The notes under the pieces were generated by a model that did no database searches, was not told the DNA's origin, and saw nothing but the letters and a program-made list of their open reading frames with translations. A stretch of 64,000 bases of DNA from the NCBI GenBank assembly GCA_963823675.1, contig CAWGMT010000025.1:248001-312000 (forward strand), given 5' to 3'. The position numbers were made by a program, and so were the translations under genes. Of this stretch, positions 9,369-18,189 are shown in pieces (position 1 is the first letter of the stretch; each line of letters opens with the position of its first letter). The DNA is from CAWGMT01 sp963823675. Lineage in GTDB: Bacteria > Planctomycetota > Planctomycetia > Isosphaerales > Isosphaeraceae.

Positions 9369-9588
9369 ACGCTTTCCGCAGCTTCCGCCAACGTTGCCGC
9401 ACTTCCTCTTCCTCCGCGGCAAGCGCCCTTGTCCAGCCGAGTTCGTCTGCCGAAGCCATGAGCGCTGCCAACTGGCGCAGTTTCTGAACGCTCGATGTCT
9501 GGCGCAATTCGCGCTCCTCACACGCGTTGACGAGTTTCCACCTCGCCGCGAATGCTCGGGCCTCGGCTCTTGTCATGTGGCGCTTCAC
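9358..9588 (-). CDS. Small charged protein upstream of nucleotidyltransferase (antitoxin candidate)
   Basis: This is a 76-residue, strongly charged helical protein (KLRQLAALMASADEL, AAEEEEVRQRWRKLRKAY) with no membrane segment. It precedes and overlaps the nucleotidyltransferase-like gene by 11 bases on the same strand, an arrangement common for partner genes of nucleotidyltransferase modules. The start is at 9588, with a second ATG four codons later. The antitoxin or partner role is inferred from position, size and charge only. Confidence 0.6.
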   Translation of the reverse strand: MKRHMTRAEARAFAARWKLVNACEERELRQTSSVQKLRQLAALMASADELGWTRALAAEEEEVRQRWRKLRKAYGL

Positions 9589-9799
9589 AGACTCTCCTGC
9601 CGACTCCAGCGGTGGTTTGGGGTTGTTCCGTTCAGTCTATTCCAGGAGACGATGGCGGAGAAAGAGGCTAACGGTCCGGCGCAGCCGCAGCCGGACCACA
9701 TCGCGGTGACCGAAACCGCTTTCCAACACACACGCAAACTACTAGACTGGCCTCTGTAAGAATGATCGGAGAAACGGCTCGCGAGAGAAGGACTCGGAA

Positions 9800-11371
9800 A
9801 TGACGTCGATTGTGGATGGTCCCAAGGCCGTGGTCTTGCGCAACGATGACAATGTGGCAGTGGCTGCCCGGCCGATTCCGCGCGGGTTTGCGCTGGATCA
9901 CAACGGCCAAACCATCCAGGTGCGGGAACCGATCGGACTGGGGCACAAGGTTGCACTCGCCGATATCGCGGCGGGCGAAGCCGTGCGAAAGTACGGACAG
10001 ATCATCGGTTTTGCTTCCAGGCCCATCCCCGTGGGGTCACTGGTCCACGTCCACAACCTCAAGGCCGATCTCTTCGACCGCGACTACGCATTCGCCACCG
10101 AGCAGGCACCCGCGCCCCGGCCCGATCGCATTCTGACTTTCCAAGGCTATCTGAGGCCCGATGGCCGGGTCGGAACGCGAAACTACATCGCCGTGATCAG
10201 TACGGTCAACTGTTCGGCCAGCACCTCGCGCGCCATCGCCGACCGGTTCCGCGACGGAGCATGGCGGCAACAATTCCCCAATATCGACGGTGTCTTCGCG
10301 ATCACCCACAAGGGGGGTTGCGGGCTGCCATTCGAAGGGCTCGACCATCATATTCTCGAGCGCGTGCTGGCCGGTTTCGCCCACCATCCCAATGTGGCGG
10401 CCTACGTGATCGTCGGCCTTGGCTGCGAGGTCGGCTATGCTCAGCATCTCGTCGACGCGCAAAACCTCCTGACCCTGGGAACGGCCGATGGTAACGGGCA
10501 GAAGCACCCGCCCCATCGGCCGCGGACCCTCAATATTCAGGAAGAAGGCGGAATCACCCGCACCGTTGAATCGGCCGTCGAGGCGGTCTGTTCGCTCATG
10601 CCCGAAGCCAATTCCTGGGTTCGATCCGAGCAACCCGCCTCCAAGATATGCCTGGCCATGGAGTGTGGCGGGTCCGACGGCAACTCGGGCGTGACCGCCA
10701 ATCCGGCGCTAGGTGTGGCGGCCGACCTGCTCGTCGCGCAGGGAGGCACGGCCATCCTCGGCGAAACCACCGAGATCTACGGCGCCGAGCATCTATTGAC
10801 CCGCCGGGCGGTTTCGCGCGAGGTCGGTCAGAGGCTGGTCGATCGGATCAAGTGGTGGGAATGGTACACGAGCGTCTTCGGGGCCCAGATCGACAACAAT
10901 CCCTCGCCCGGCAACAAGGCGGGCGGGCTGACGACGATCTACGAGAAGTCGCTCGGCGCACTGGCGAAGGCCGGTTCAACGGCACTCGTCAACGTGGTTT
11001 CCTACGCCGCTTCAGTCGACAAGCCGGGCCTGATATTCATGGACACTCCCGGATATGATCCCCCCTGCACGACCGGACTGGTCGCGAGCGGGGCCAACGT
11101 GCTGGTTTTCACCACGGGGCGCGGCAGCGTGCTCGGGCTCAAGCCGACGCCGTGCATCAAGGTGGCGACCAACACACCCATGTACGAGCGGATGATCGAT
11201 GACATGGATCTCGACGCAGGGCCTATCCTCGAAGGCGAGCCGGTCGAGAGCGTGGGCCGTCGCTTGTTTGACACGATCCTCGACGTCGCAAGCGGCGCCA
11301 CGACCAAGAGCGAGCGGCACGGCGTGGGTGAAGAGGAGTTTGCACCTTGGACCATCGGTCCCGTGCTGTGA
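9800..11371 (+). CDS. UxaA/GarD family altronate (or galactarate) dehydratase
   Basis: Members dehydrate sugar acids such as altronate to 2-keto-3-deoxy acids in hexuronate breakdown. The 523-residue protein has both parts: an N-terminal SAF domain (about residues 8-90, with AVAARPIPRGF and GQIIGFASRPIPVGS) and the large C-terminal domain beginning GYLRPDGRVGTRNYIAV. Conserved blocks THKGGCGL, GLGCEVGY and ECGGSDGNSGVTANPALG are intact, as is the late MDTPGYDPPCTTGLVASG. The length is typical of a fused UxaA. The gene overlaps the next one by 25 bases. Which sugar acid is used cannot be decided from the sequence. Confidence 0.88.
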   Translation: MTSIVDGPKAVVLRNDDNVAVAARPIPRGFALDHNGQTIQVREPIGLGHKVALADIAAGEAVRKYGQIIGFASRPIPVGSLVHVHNLKADLFDRDYAFATEQAPAPRPDRILTFQGYLRPDGRVGTRNYIAVISTVNCSASTSRAIADRFRDGAWRQQFPNIDGVFAITHKGGCGLPFEGLDHHILERVLAGFAHHPNVAAYVIVGLGCEVGYAQHLVDAQNLLTLGTADGNGQKHPPHRPRTLNIQEEGGITRTVESAVEAVCSLMPEANSWVRSEQPASKICLAMECGGSDGNSGVTANPALGVAADLLVAQGGTAILGETTEIYGAEHLLTRRAVSREVGQRLVDRIKWWEWYTSVFGAQIDNNPSPGNKAGGLTTIYEKSLGALAKAGSTALVNVVSYAASVDKPGLIFMDTPGYDPPCTTGLVASGANVLVFTTGRGSVLGLKPTPCIKVATNTPMYERMIDDMDLDAGPILEGEPVESVGRRLFDTILDVASGATTKSERHGVGEEEFAPWTIGPVL

Positions 11372-13578
11372 GGCCGGTCAATCCCGCGGCCGGTGCTGAC
11401 GTCAGAAATGGGCCCCAGACCCGGCCGAAGCGCGTCTCATCGGTGGGCCTCCTGACTCTGGCGGTCGCTGAGTTTGCATGGCTCTTGTGGTTCCTGATCC
11501 TGCCGCTGCCCAACGCCAACAACACCGGGATGCCAACCGATACCCTGGTGCGCCGCGGCTTGCTCTTGCTCAAGGCATTCCCGGAAGTGGTTCCCGATAC
11601 GCCGTTTCATGAGTCGCTCTTGGGACAAGCGATCGAGGAGCTGAGCCACGTCGAACACCTTCCCGAGCGCCTGCCTATCGTGCTGGCCGCCGCCCTGATC
11701 GCCGCGGCGGCCATCGGCCTGGGAGACTCCGTCGTCTGCGGCCTGCGCCTCGAGAAGGCGCTCTGGCTCACGGAACGAATCGCGATCAATTTCGGCCTCG
11801 GGGCCGCACTTCTAGCAGTCCTGACTCTCGTTGCCGGCCGCATGGGCTGGATCGCGCCCTGGCCGGTCCGGATTGCGCTGGGAGTCATGGCCGCCGGCGG
11901 GATGTTGGGCTCCGCGATCCGGAAATCAAGACGGTTCAAGCGCGATCGGTCCGGCGAGCTCGCGACCGAAGCAATCCCACCCTCGACACCGATGGCGGCC
12001 GCAATAGAAACCAAGGTCGATTGGTCCGGTTGGGTTCCACTACTATTCGCGGTCCCTTTCGTCGTGGTCATGATGCTGGGCGCGATGCTGCCGGCGATTG
12101 ACTTCGACGTGCTGGAGTACCACCTCCAGGGGCCGAAGGAGTATTACCAGGCGGGTCGAATCGCGTTTCTGCCGCATAATGTCTACACCAACATGCCCTT
12201 CGGGGTCGAAATGCTGCACCTTCTGGGAATGGAGGTCCTCGGCGACTGGTGGTGGGGAGGGCTGGCCGGACAGCTCTCGGTTGCACTCTTCGCGCCGGCG
12301 GCGGCCGTCATCGTCGCGGCGACGGCTCGGCGCGGGGCGTCGGTTCGCGCGGCCTGGATCGCCGCAGTCGTCTATCTCTCGACGCCGTGGATCTATCGCC
12401 TGGCGGTGATCGCCTATGTTGAGGGACCACTCTGTTTCTATCACGCGGCCCTGGTATGGTGTGCCCTGCGCATCGGCGATCCCGCAATTCCCCGCCGGCC
12501 GCTCTGGGCCTGCATGGGCTTGTTGGCGGGCGCTGCGATGGGCTGCAAGTACACCGCGCTTGTGTCCGCGGTCCTGCCGTTCGGGGCCCTGGCGTTGACC
12601 CGCGCATGGCAGAACCGCGGGACGGCTCCCATCGGGTGTTTCCTGGCCGGATGGGCGGTCGTCATGGGCCCTTGGCTGGGCAAGAACGTGATCGACACGG
12701 GCAACCCGGTCTATCCGCTGGCGAATCGGCTTTTTCATGGACGTTACTGGGACGACGCGCGTGAAAAGCAGTGGGCGACCGTACACGGCCCGCGAGCGAT
12801 CACGGCGCACGAGCTGGCGGACTCGCTGATCGATGTCGCCGGTCGCTCCGACTGGCAGTCGCCGCTTTACGTTGCACTCGTTCCGCTGGCATTCGCCCGG
12901 CCCGGCTCGCGCCGGCTGGCGGCCGTGCTCCTTGGCTACGTGACCTATCTGTTTCTCACCTGGTGGCTTCTGACCCATCGGCTCGACCGGTTCTGGCTGC
13001 CCCTCTTGCCCGCGCTCGCGGTCCTCGCGGGGCTGGGGGGCGATTGGGCCAAGCGCCGCGGCTGGTCAATCCTACTCGGTGTGATTCTTGCCCTCGGACT
13101 CTTGACCAACTTGACTTACATTTCGACCGCTCTGGCGGGCCTCAACGAATGGACCGGCGACCTTGCTTTCCTGCGGCGCGATATTCCGAGACGCTTGAAT
13201 GCGCCCCTGGCGCGGCTGGACGCCGAGCTGCCCGCGGGCTCGCGAACTCTCCTGGTGGGCCAGGCCGCAGTCTTCCATTTCAATCACTCGATGATCTACA
13301 ACACGGTTTTCAACAACGAGACGATCGAGACCCTGGCCAGGGGAAAATCGCCGGACCAGTTTCGGGAGGCGCTCAGGCAGCGTGGCGTGACCCACGTCTA
13401 CATCGACTGGAAGGAGATCGGGCGCCATCGCCAGCCGGGTGGTTATGGATTCACCGACTATGTAACCCGCGCGCGTGTGGCCGGCTGGGTGGCCGACGGG
13501 GTCCTGAGCGCGCCCTTGTCGCTCGGCGCCGACCAGGAGCTTTATCGCGTTACCGATCGAAGAGCATCGGCTCGATGA
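11347..13578 (+). CDS. GT-C type (glycosyltransferase 39-like) membrane protein
   Basis: This is a 743-residue protein with roughly twelve transmembrane helices and a soluble C-terminal domain. An early periplasmic-loop motif, AIDFDVLEYHLQGPKEYY, carries acidic residues where GT-C enzymes keep their catalytic acid; later features are MGCKYTALVSAVLPF and GNPVYPLANRLF, both typical of GT39/PMT-like proteins of planctomycetes. Such enzymes move sugars from lipid carriers in the membrane. It starts inside the tail of the dehydratase gene and is followed after 28 bases by an epimerase gene, so a glycan or hopanoid role is plausible but unproven. Confidence 0.75.
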   Translation: MDHRSRAVRPVNPAAGADVRNGPQTRPKRVSSVGLLTLAVAEFAWLLWFLILPLPNANNTGMPTDTLVRRGLLLLKAFPEVVPDTPFHESLLGQAIEELSHVEHLPERLPIVLAAALIAAAAIGLGDSVVCGLRLEKALWLTERIAINFGLGAALLAVLTLVAGRMGWIAPWPVRIALGVMAAGGMLGSAIRKSRRFKRDRSGELATEAIPPSTPMAAAIETKVDWSGWVPLLFAVPFVVVMMLGAMLPAIDFDVLEYHLQGPKEYYQAGRIAFLPHNVYTNMPFGVEMLHLLGMEVLGDWWWGGLAGQLSVALFAPAAAVIVAATARRGASVRAAWIAAVVYLSTPWIYRLAVIAYVEGPLCFYHAALVWCALRIGDPAIPRRPLWACMGLLAGAAMGCKYTALVSAVLPFGALALTRAWQNRGTAPIGCFLAGWAVVMGPWLGKNVIDTGNPVYPLANRLFHGRYWDDAREKQWATVHGPRAITAHELADSLIDVAGRSDWQSPLYVALVPLAFARPGSRRLAAVLLGYVTYLFLTWWLLTHRLDRFWLPLLPALAVLAGLGGDWAKRRGWSILLGVILALGLLTNLTYISTALAGLNEWTGDLAFLRRDIPRRLNAPLARLDAELPAGSRTLLVGQAAVFHFNHSMIYNTVFNNETIETLARGKSPDQFREALRQRGVTHVYIDWKEIGRHRQPGGYGFTDYVTRARVAGWVADGVLSAPLSLGADQELYRVTDRRASAR

Positions 13579-13606
13579 ACTTTATCATATAAATACAGTT
13601 ACTTTT

Positions 13607-14656
13607 ATGAACGAGTTGACGATTGTGACCGGCGGGGCCGGTTTTATCGGCAGCCACCTGGTCGGGCAGTTGGTAGACTCCGGCCAGCAGGTTCGGGTGG
13701 TGGAGCGGCCCGGGGCGGCGGTGGATCACCTGCCCGATTCCGTCCAGGTGGTCTTCGCGGACATTCGCGACCGCGGAGCGCTCGTTGGCGCGCTCGAAGG
13801 CGGGACGTGGGTGTACCATCTGGCGGCCAATCCCAACCTGTGGGTAAGGGACCGCCGCGAATTTGATCTGGTGAACCATCGAGGAACCGTCCACGTGCTC
13901 GATGCCGCACTGGCCGCCGGGGCTCGGCGCGTGCTCCATACGAGTACGGAAAGCATTCTGACCAAGGCCAAGGCCACGGGGCCGATCGACGAGAGCGTCG
14001 AGATTACCCTCAGTGATACCGTGGGGCCCTATTGCCGGTCCAAGCTGCTCGCCGAGCAGTACGCCCTTTCACTGGCGGCCAAGGGATTTCCCGTCGTCGT
14101 GGCGAATCCGACCATGCCCGTGGGTCCTTATGATCGTATGCACACTCCACCGACTCGTTTAATTCTCGATTTCTGCCGGGCGCGGCTGCCGGCGACGATG
14201 GATTGCACGCTCAATCTCATCGATGTACGTGACGTCGCGCTTGGGCTCGCGCGGGTCATGGAGCGAGGGCGGCCTGGCCGCCGCTATCTGCTGGGTCATG
14301 AAAATCTGGCGCTCGTGGATTTTCTGAGTCTCATCGGCGAGCTGACCGGGGTGCCGGTTCCCGGCTTTCGCGTCCCCTATTCCGTCGCGCTTGGTGTCGC
14401 CTGGCTGAGTGAATTCTGGGCCGACCATGTCACGGGGCGATCTCCGCGTGCGACCGTCACCGGGGTCCGGCTGGCCCGGCGGATCATGCACTTCGACGTG
14501 GCGCGCAGCCTGACGGAAGTTGGCCTGAGACCAAGACCGATCCGCGAGTCGTTAGCCGACACCCTTGCCTGGTTGCGAACCGCTGGGTACCTGGGCGAAC
14601 CGGGTGTTGTCAATCGTCGTTCCGGGACATTCTTTGCGTCCGGCGAGAAAAAATAA
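13607..14656 (+). CDS. NAD-dependent epimerase/dehydratase, HpnA-like
   Basis: This is an extended short-chain dehydrogenase/reductase of 349 residues. The Rossmann motif GGAGFIGSHL sits at the N-terminus, and the catalytic YxxxK is seen as YCRSK. The region VVVANPTMPVGPYD and the C-terminal pattern resemble the hopanoid-associated sugar epimerase HpnA and dihydroflavonol-4-reductase-like proteins. The adjacent upstream gene encodes a GT-C-like membrane enzyme. The protein probably modifies a nucleotide- or lipid-linked sugar; the exact substrate is unknown. Confidence 0.82.
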   Translation: MNELTIVTGGAGFIGSHLVGQLVDSGQQVRVVERPGAAVDHLPDSVQVVFADIRDRGALVGALEGGTWVYHLAANPNLWVRDRREFDLVNHRGTVHVLDAALAAGARRVLHTSTESILTKAKATGPIDESVEITLSDTVGPYCRSKLLAEQYALSLAAKGFPVVVANPTMPVGPYDRMHTPPTRLILDFCRARLPATMDCTLNLIDVRDVALGLARVMERGRPGRRYLLGHENLALVDFLSLIGELTGVPVPGFRVPYSVALGVAWLSEFWADHVTGRSPRATVTGVRLARRIMHFDVARSLTEVGLRPRPIRESLADTLAWLRTAGYLGEPGVVNRRSGTFFASGEKK

Positions 14657-14943
14657 ATTGGGATTTTGCGTTGCGTCCTGTCCCATCGAGCGCGGAAAGG
14701 CCATAATTGTCATAGGGGAAGAATCGGTCGATCGGGCTTGCGCCTTGCAGTCGCGAGCGGGTGGCCGAGCGAAGAGCGGCGTAAATCCGGTTCTAGACTC
14801 TTTCTTTGGCCGCGGGTTATGATAACATCTCCTGAAATTTCGTGCTGGCGGACCCGGACACCTTTAAGTATATTAGAGATTTGGGTCTGAATCGCGCTTA
14901 ATTTCGTAATTCCGGCAGCCGTTGCGAACGGGGACCTCGTTTT

Positions 14944-15537
14944 ATGCCCCCACGACTTGTGGCTCTCGATGAGGGTCCAGATATTTCTCTGGACCGTGCC
15001 ATGGTGGTTGTGGGCCGTCACCCGGCGTGTGACACGCGCTTGGATTCACTTCGGGTGTCGCGGCACCATTGCTGCATGACGCAGGAAAATGGCGAGGTCT
15101 TGGTTCGTGATCTCGGTTCGACCAATGGGATACGGATCAATGGCCAGCGGGTGGAGATCGGCCGGTTGAAGGCCGGTGATGAGCTATCCATCGCCCACAT
15201 CCGTTATCGGCTCGAGAACGGGCAAGCTCACGAGCAGACGATCGCCGAGGCGGTGGGCGCGGTCGTCGGTCGCGCCGAAGCCGCGGAGCGCGGCGCCTCG
15301 GCTCACGGTCGGCCCGTTGCCGAACCGCCTTCGCCCGCGGCCTTCGAGAATCAGGACGAAAACGCCTTCGCGGCCGCCGTTCGCAAATTGCTCCCCAGCG
15401 GCGTCGCCGACAAGTACCGAATCCAGGTCATCGTCCAGATGGCCGGCGAGGAGGCCGCAAAAGAGGAGCCGGCTTCGCCCAATCCGAACTCGGTTCCGGA
15501 GAATGAGGCCGAATGTCGTTCCGACTCACCCCATTGA
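14944..15537 (+). CDS. FHA domain protein 1
   Basis: FHA domains bind phosphothreonine peptides. Residues about 20-95 form a full FHA domain: VVVGRHPACDTRLD, VSRHHC (the phosphate-binding SRxH) and RDLGSTNGIRINGQ. The tail of about 100 residues is low in structure, with proline and glutamate. The gene overlaps the next FHA gene by 25 bases; the two domains are alike and probably arose by duplication. A Hanks-type kinase occurs at the right end of this window, but a partner cannot be assigned. Confidence 0.88.
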   Translation: MPPRLVALDEGPDISLDRAMVVVGRHPACDTRLDSLRVSRHHCCMTQENGEVLVRDLGSTNGIRINGQRVEIGRLKAGDELSIAHIRYRLENGQAHEQTIAEAVGAVVGRAEAAERGASAHGRPVAEPPSPAAFENQDENAFAAAVRKLLPSGVADKYRIQVIVQMAGEEAAKEEPASPNPNSVPENEAECRSDSPH

Positions 15538-15959
15538 TCAAAGGAACGGCCCCAATCATCGCCTTGCATCGGCCGGTTCTCTTGGTGGGCCGGCATATCG
15601 AATGCGATGTCCGGCTCGATTCGCCCAAGATTTCCAGACGCCACTGCTGCTTGGCCATGGCCTACGATCGTGTCTTGATCCGAGACTTGGGTAGCCGGAA
15701 CGGGGTACGCGTCAATGGTCGAGTCGTTAACGAGGCTCGGCTCCGCTTCGGAGACGAGCTTGCCATCGGCCCGGTCCTCTTCCGTCTCGAGGCCGAGCCC
15801 ATCGAGAATCGGCTCCCTTCCGCCTCGAACACCGCGCGCCCCGTATCGGCCGCCGGCGGCACCGCCACGAGCGCACAACGCCGCCAGCAATCGCCGGCCT
15901 CAACCCAACCATCGCCCGCCGACCACGACTTAGACCTCGTCCCCCTCGACGACATTTGA
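15513..15959 (+). CDS. FHA domain protein 2
   Basis: This is a 148-residue protein with a complete FHA domain over about residues 20-95: VLLVGRHIECDVRLD, ISRRHCC and RDLGSRNGVRVNGRV. A disordered tail rich in S, A, T and P follows and ends in an acidic DLDLVPLDDI. The start lies within the end of the first FHA gene (25-base overlap), so both are read from one transcript. Many planctomycete proteins carry such acidic tails. It probably acts as an adaptor for phosphorylated partners; no partner is shown by the sequence. Confidence 0.85.
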   Translation: MSFRLTPLIKGTAPIIALHRPVLLVGRHIECDVRLDSPKISRRHCCLAMAYDRVLIRDLGSRNGVRVNGRVVNEARLRFGDELAIGPVLFRLEAEPIENRLPSASNTARPVSAAGGTATSAQRRQQSPASTQPSPADHDLDLVPLDDI

Positions 15960-16177
15960 CGCGGCCTTGTCGACCACGAAGAAACTTCGGGATCAAACGG
16001 ATACCACGAATCGCTCGCCCGTTCGCTCGATCCTGCCGGCGCGGACGACTTACCGAATCAGGATTTGGGCGGTATGATATGAAGAGGTCGCGGACGGTTC
16101 GGCGACAACCGAGACAACTAACTTCTGTTCTTCACATCGAGGGCCGAGACTCAAACTGAGCCGCCCGGAGGTTGACG

Positions 16178-17287
16178 ATGCTCCGACGCATTCTATTCAC
16201 ATCGGCTTTTGCATTGATCTGCATGATGTCTGGCAGCCCCGCCCACGCCCAATACGGAATGGGCTGGGGCGGATGGGGAGGCTGGGGGGCAACCTCATTT
16301 CCCGGCGATGTCGCCCGCGGCGCCGGCTACTTCGCCATGGGCGCCGGGATTTACAACGAACAGACCGCCGTCGCCAATTCCATCAACGCCGACACCCTGA
16401 TGCGCCTTAATAATTACTGGTACAACTCCTATCTTGAGTCGATGCGCATGTATCACGAGACCAAGGCGTTCAACATCCAGAAAAACAAGGTCTCGTACGA
16501 AAAGATCATGGACCGTCTCAATAATCACCCGACCGCCAGGGACGTCGAAAACGGCGACGCACTCAACGCCGTCCTCTCCGAGCTCTCCGACCCCCGCGTC
16601 AGTAGCTCGGCCTTGAAGTCATCCAAGCCAATGATTCCAGCGCAGGACATTCGCGAGATTCCGTTCAAGAATAACTCCGAAATGGTCACGATCGTCCTGT
16701 CCGACATCAAGAAAGCGTCGAAGTGGCCCACCGTCCTGGATAACGACCGCTTTGCCGAGGAAAGGAAGACCTTCGAGGAAGTCGTCGACCAAGCCCGCCA
16801 GGAAGACGAAGTGGGCGAGATCTCCCCGCAAACGATGAGCAGATGCAACGCCCTGGTCGATCATCTCCGCGCCAAACTCGAGAAACAGCCCCTGGCCGAG
16901 TTCCGAGATCAACAAGAAGCCCAGAAGTGGGTGAAGACGCTCGCCGGGTTGGTCCGGATGCTCGGCATGCCCGACACCAAGGACGCCTTCGACGAGCTCA
17001 AGAAGGTCAAATCCACATCGGTCGGAAGCCTGCTGGCCTTCATGCAATCCTTCAACCTGAGATTCGGCCCGGCGACCAGCCCCAGGGAGAAGATGCTCTA
17101 CAACAGGCTCTACCCCGTCCTCGATGAAACCCGCGATCGCATTCGTGAGGCCCTCGGCACCAGGCCGGACACGACCACCACCGCGCGGGCCAATCCCAGC
17201 GATGTCATCGAGGCTTTCTCGAAGTTGCCTGACGATCAGCTCCGGGGCAAGAAGGGAGCCCCCGAACCCCCCAAGCCGAATCAATGA
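16178..17287 (+). CDS. Secreted hypothetical protein (369 aa)
   Basis: The start at ATG 16178 follows GGAGG by six bases; an in-frame TTG at 16172 is less likely. A Sec signal peptide (RRILFTSAFALICMMSG, cleavage after AHA) is followed by a glycine/tryptophan-rich stretch (MGWGGWGGWG) and a helical, charged body with many lysines and glutamates. No enzyme motif is visible. I recognise it only as a planctomycete type of secreted hypothetical protein. Upstream at 16073 is a weak -10-like TATGAT. The gene converges with the HAD hydrolase gene, with a hairpin in between. Confidence 0.75.
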   Translation: MLRRILFTSAFALICMMSGSPAHAQYGMGWGGWGGWGATSFPGDVARGAGYFAMGAGIYNEQTAVANSINADTLMRLNNYWYNSYLESMRMYHETKAFNIQKNKVSYEKIMDRLNNHPTARDVENGDALNAVLSELSDPRVSSSALKSSKPMIPAQDIREIPFKNNSEMVTIVLSDIKKASKWPTVLDNDRFAEERKTFEEVVDQARQEDEVGEISPQTMSRCNALVDHLRAKLEKQPLAEFRDQQEAQKWVKTLAGLVRMLGMPDTKDAFDELKKVKSTSVGSLLAFMQSFNLRFGPATSPREKMLYNRLYPVLDETRDRIREALGTRPDTTTTARANPSDVIEAFSKLPDDQLRGKKGAPEPPKPNQ

Positions 17288-17376
17288 GCGGCCGGCGGCT
17301 GATCACCAACTCCGGCATCCCACGACGGTGAAAGTTACGAACCTCCCGGCCAGCGGCCGGTGCCATACGCAGACTC

Positions 17377-17406
17377 GGGGGACGCCTGCCTGAAGGCGGC
17401 GTCCCC
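17377..17406. terminator. Hairpin between convergent genes (candidate bidirectional terminator)
   Basis: GGGGACGCC and GGCGTCCCC form a perfect nine-base-pair stem around a short loop, about 90 bases after the secreted protein stop and about 70 before the stop of the convergent hydrolase gene. No T-run follows, so it may instead be a dispersed repeat. Confidence 0.45.
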
Positions 17407-17473
17407 TGCTCCCTCCCCGCCGTGACTGATTCCCGGCGCGAGTCACCCCAGATTCAGTGCAGATCGTCTCGGC

Positions 17474-18163
17474 TCACGTCGCTCGAAGCCCCAGCAGACC
17501 GGGGAGCTCCCGAATCGTATCCACCAAGTGGGTATGCGGATAGGGTTCGAGCTCACGCCTCGTGTGCGTTCCACCCGTTACGCCGACGACCAGTCCGCAG
17601 CCGGCGTTTCGGCCTTCTTGCAGGTCCGCCGGCGTATCGCCTACTTTGACCACCCGCAGCGGATCCGCAACGCCGCAACGAAGCATCAATTCGCGAATCA
17701 TGTCCGGGTAGGGCCGGCCCCGGGCGACCTCGTCACTGCAAATAGTCGCATCGATCAACTGGCGATCCAACCAGCCGACGCGCCCGAGTATGACCTGGGT
17801 GATCGCGCGGCTGAACCCCGTGTTGAGGGCGATCCGGATTCCCGCACGTTTCAACGTCTGGAATACCAGGGTGGCTCCCGTGACTTCGTGGGCGCCGGGG
17901 CCATGTTGGTAGTACTCAATCGAGCGCGCGACGAAATCGTCGTGAATCGACCGAATTCGCGCCGGGTCAAAGTCGCCCTGACCCGCTCGTTCGACAAGCT
18001 TTGCAATCGCTTCGGGCTTCGCCAGCCCCATGACGTTGTTGACCTCTTCACGAGTCGCCGAGATACCAGCAGCGGACAGTGCCGCGCGCACGCAGACGTT
18101 CACGGAGTCGGCGTCATCGACCGTCGTCCCCGCAATGTCGAAAACGACCAGTGAGATCTCCAC
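17474..18163 (-). CDS. Phosphonatase-like HAD hydrolase
   Basis: This is a haloacid-dehalogenase-type hydrolase of 229 residues. The first HAD motif, VVFDIAGTTVDD, matches the phosphonatase-like subgroup; motif II appears as LNTGFS and motif III/IV as VKVGDTPADLQEG. I set the start at GTG 18163, preceded by GAGGAGGG, which gives the usual short N-terminus; a TTG at 18193 would overlap the upstream stop. The upstream FAD oxidoreductase gene ends within about 30 bases, and the two genes recur together in phosphonate-linked clusters as far as I recall. It probably cleaves a phosphonate or phosphate ester; the substrate is not shown. Confidence 0.82.
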   Translation of the reverse strand: MEISLVVFDIAGTTVDDADSVNVCVRAALSAAGISATREEVNNVMGLAKPEAIAKLVERAGQGDFDPARIRSIHDDFVARSIEYYQHGPGAHEVTGATLVFQTLKRAGIRIALNTGFSRAITQVILGRVGWLDRQLIDATICSDEVARGRPYPDMIRELMLRCGVADPLRVVKVGDTPADLQEGRNAGCGLVVGVTGGTHTRRELEPYPHTHLVDTIRELPGLLGLRAT

Positions 18164-18189
18164 CGAACCCTCCTCACGCAAGATTTCAC

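Noticed and set aside
12043..12978. Long minus-strand open frame opposite the GT-C-like gene
   Set aside because: Arg-, Pro- and Gly-rich sequence typical of an antisense shadow in high-GC DNA; the plus-strand frame has clear helices.
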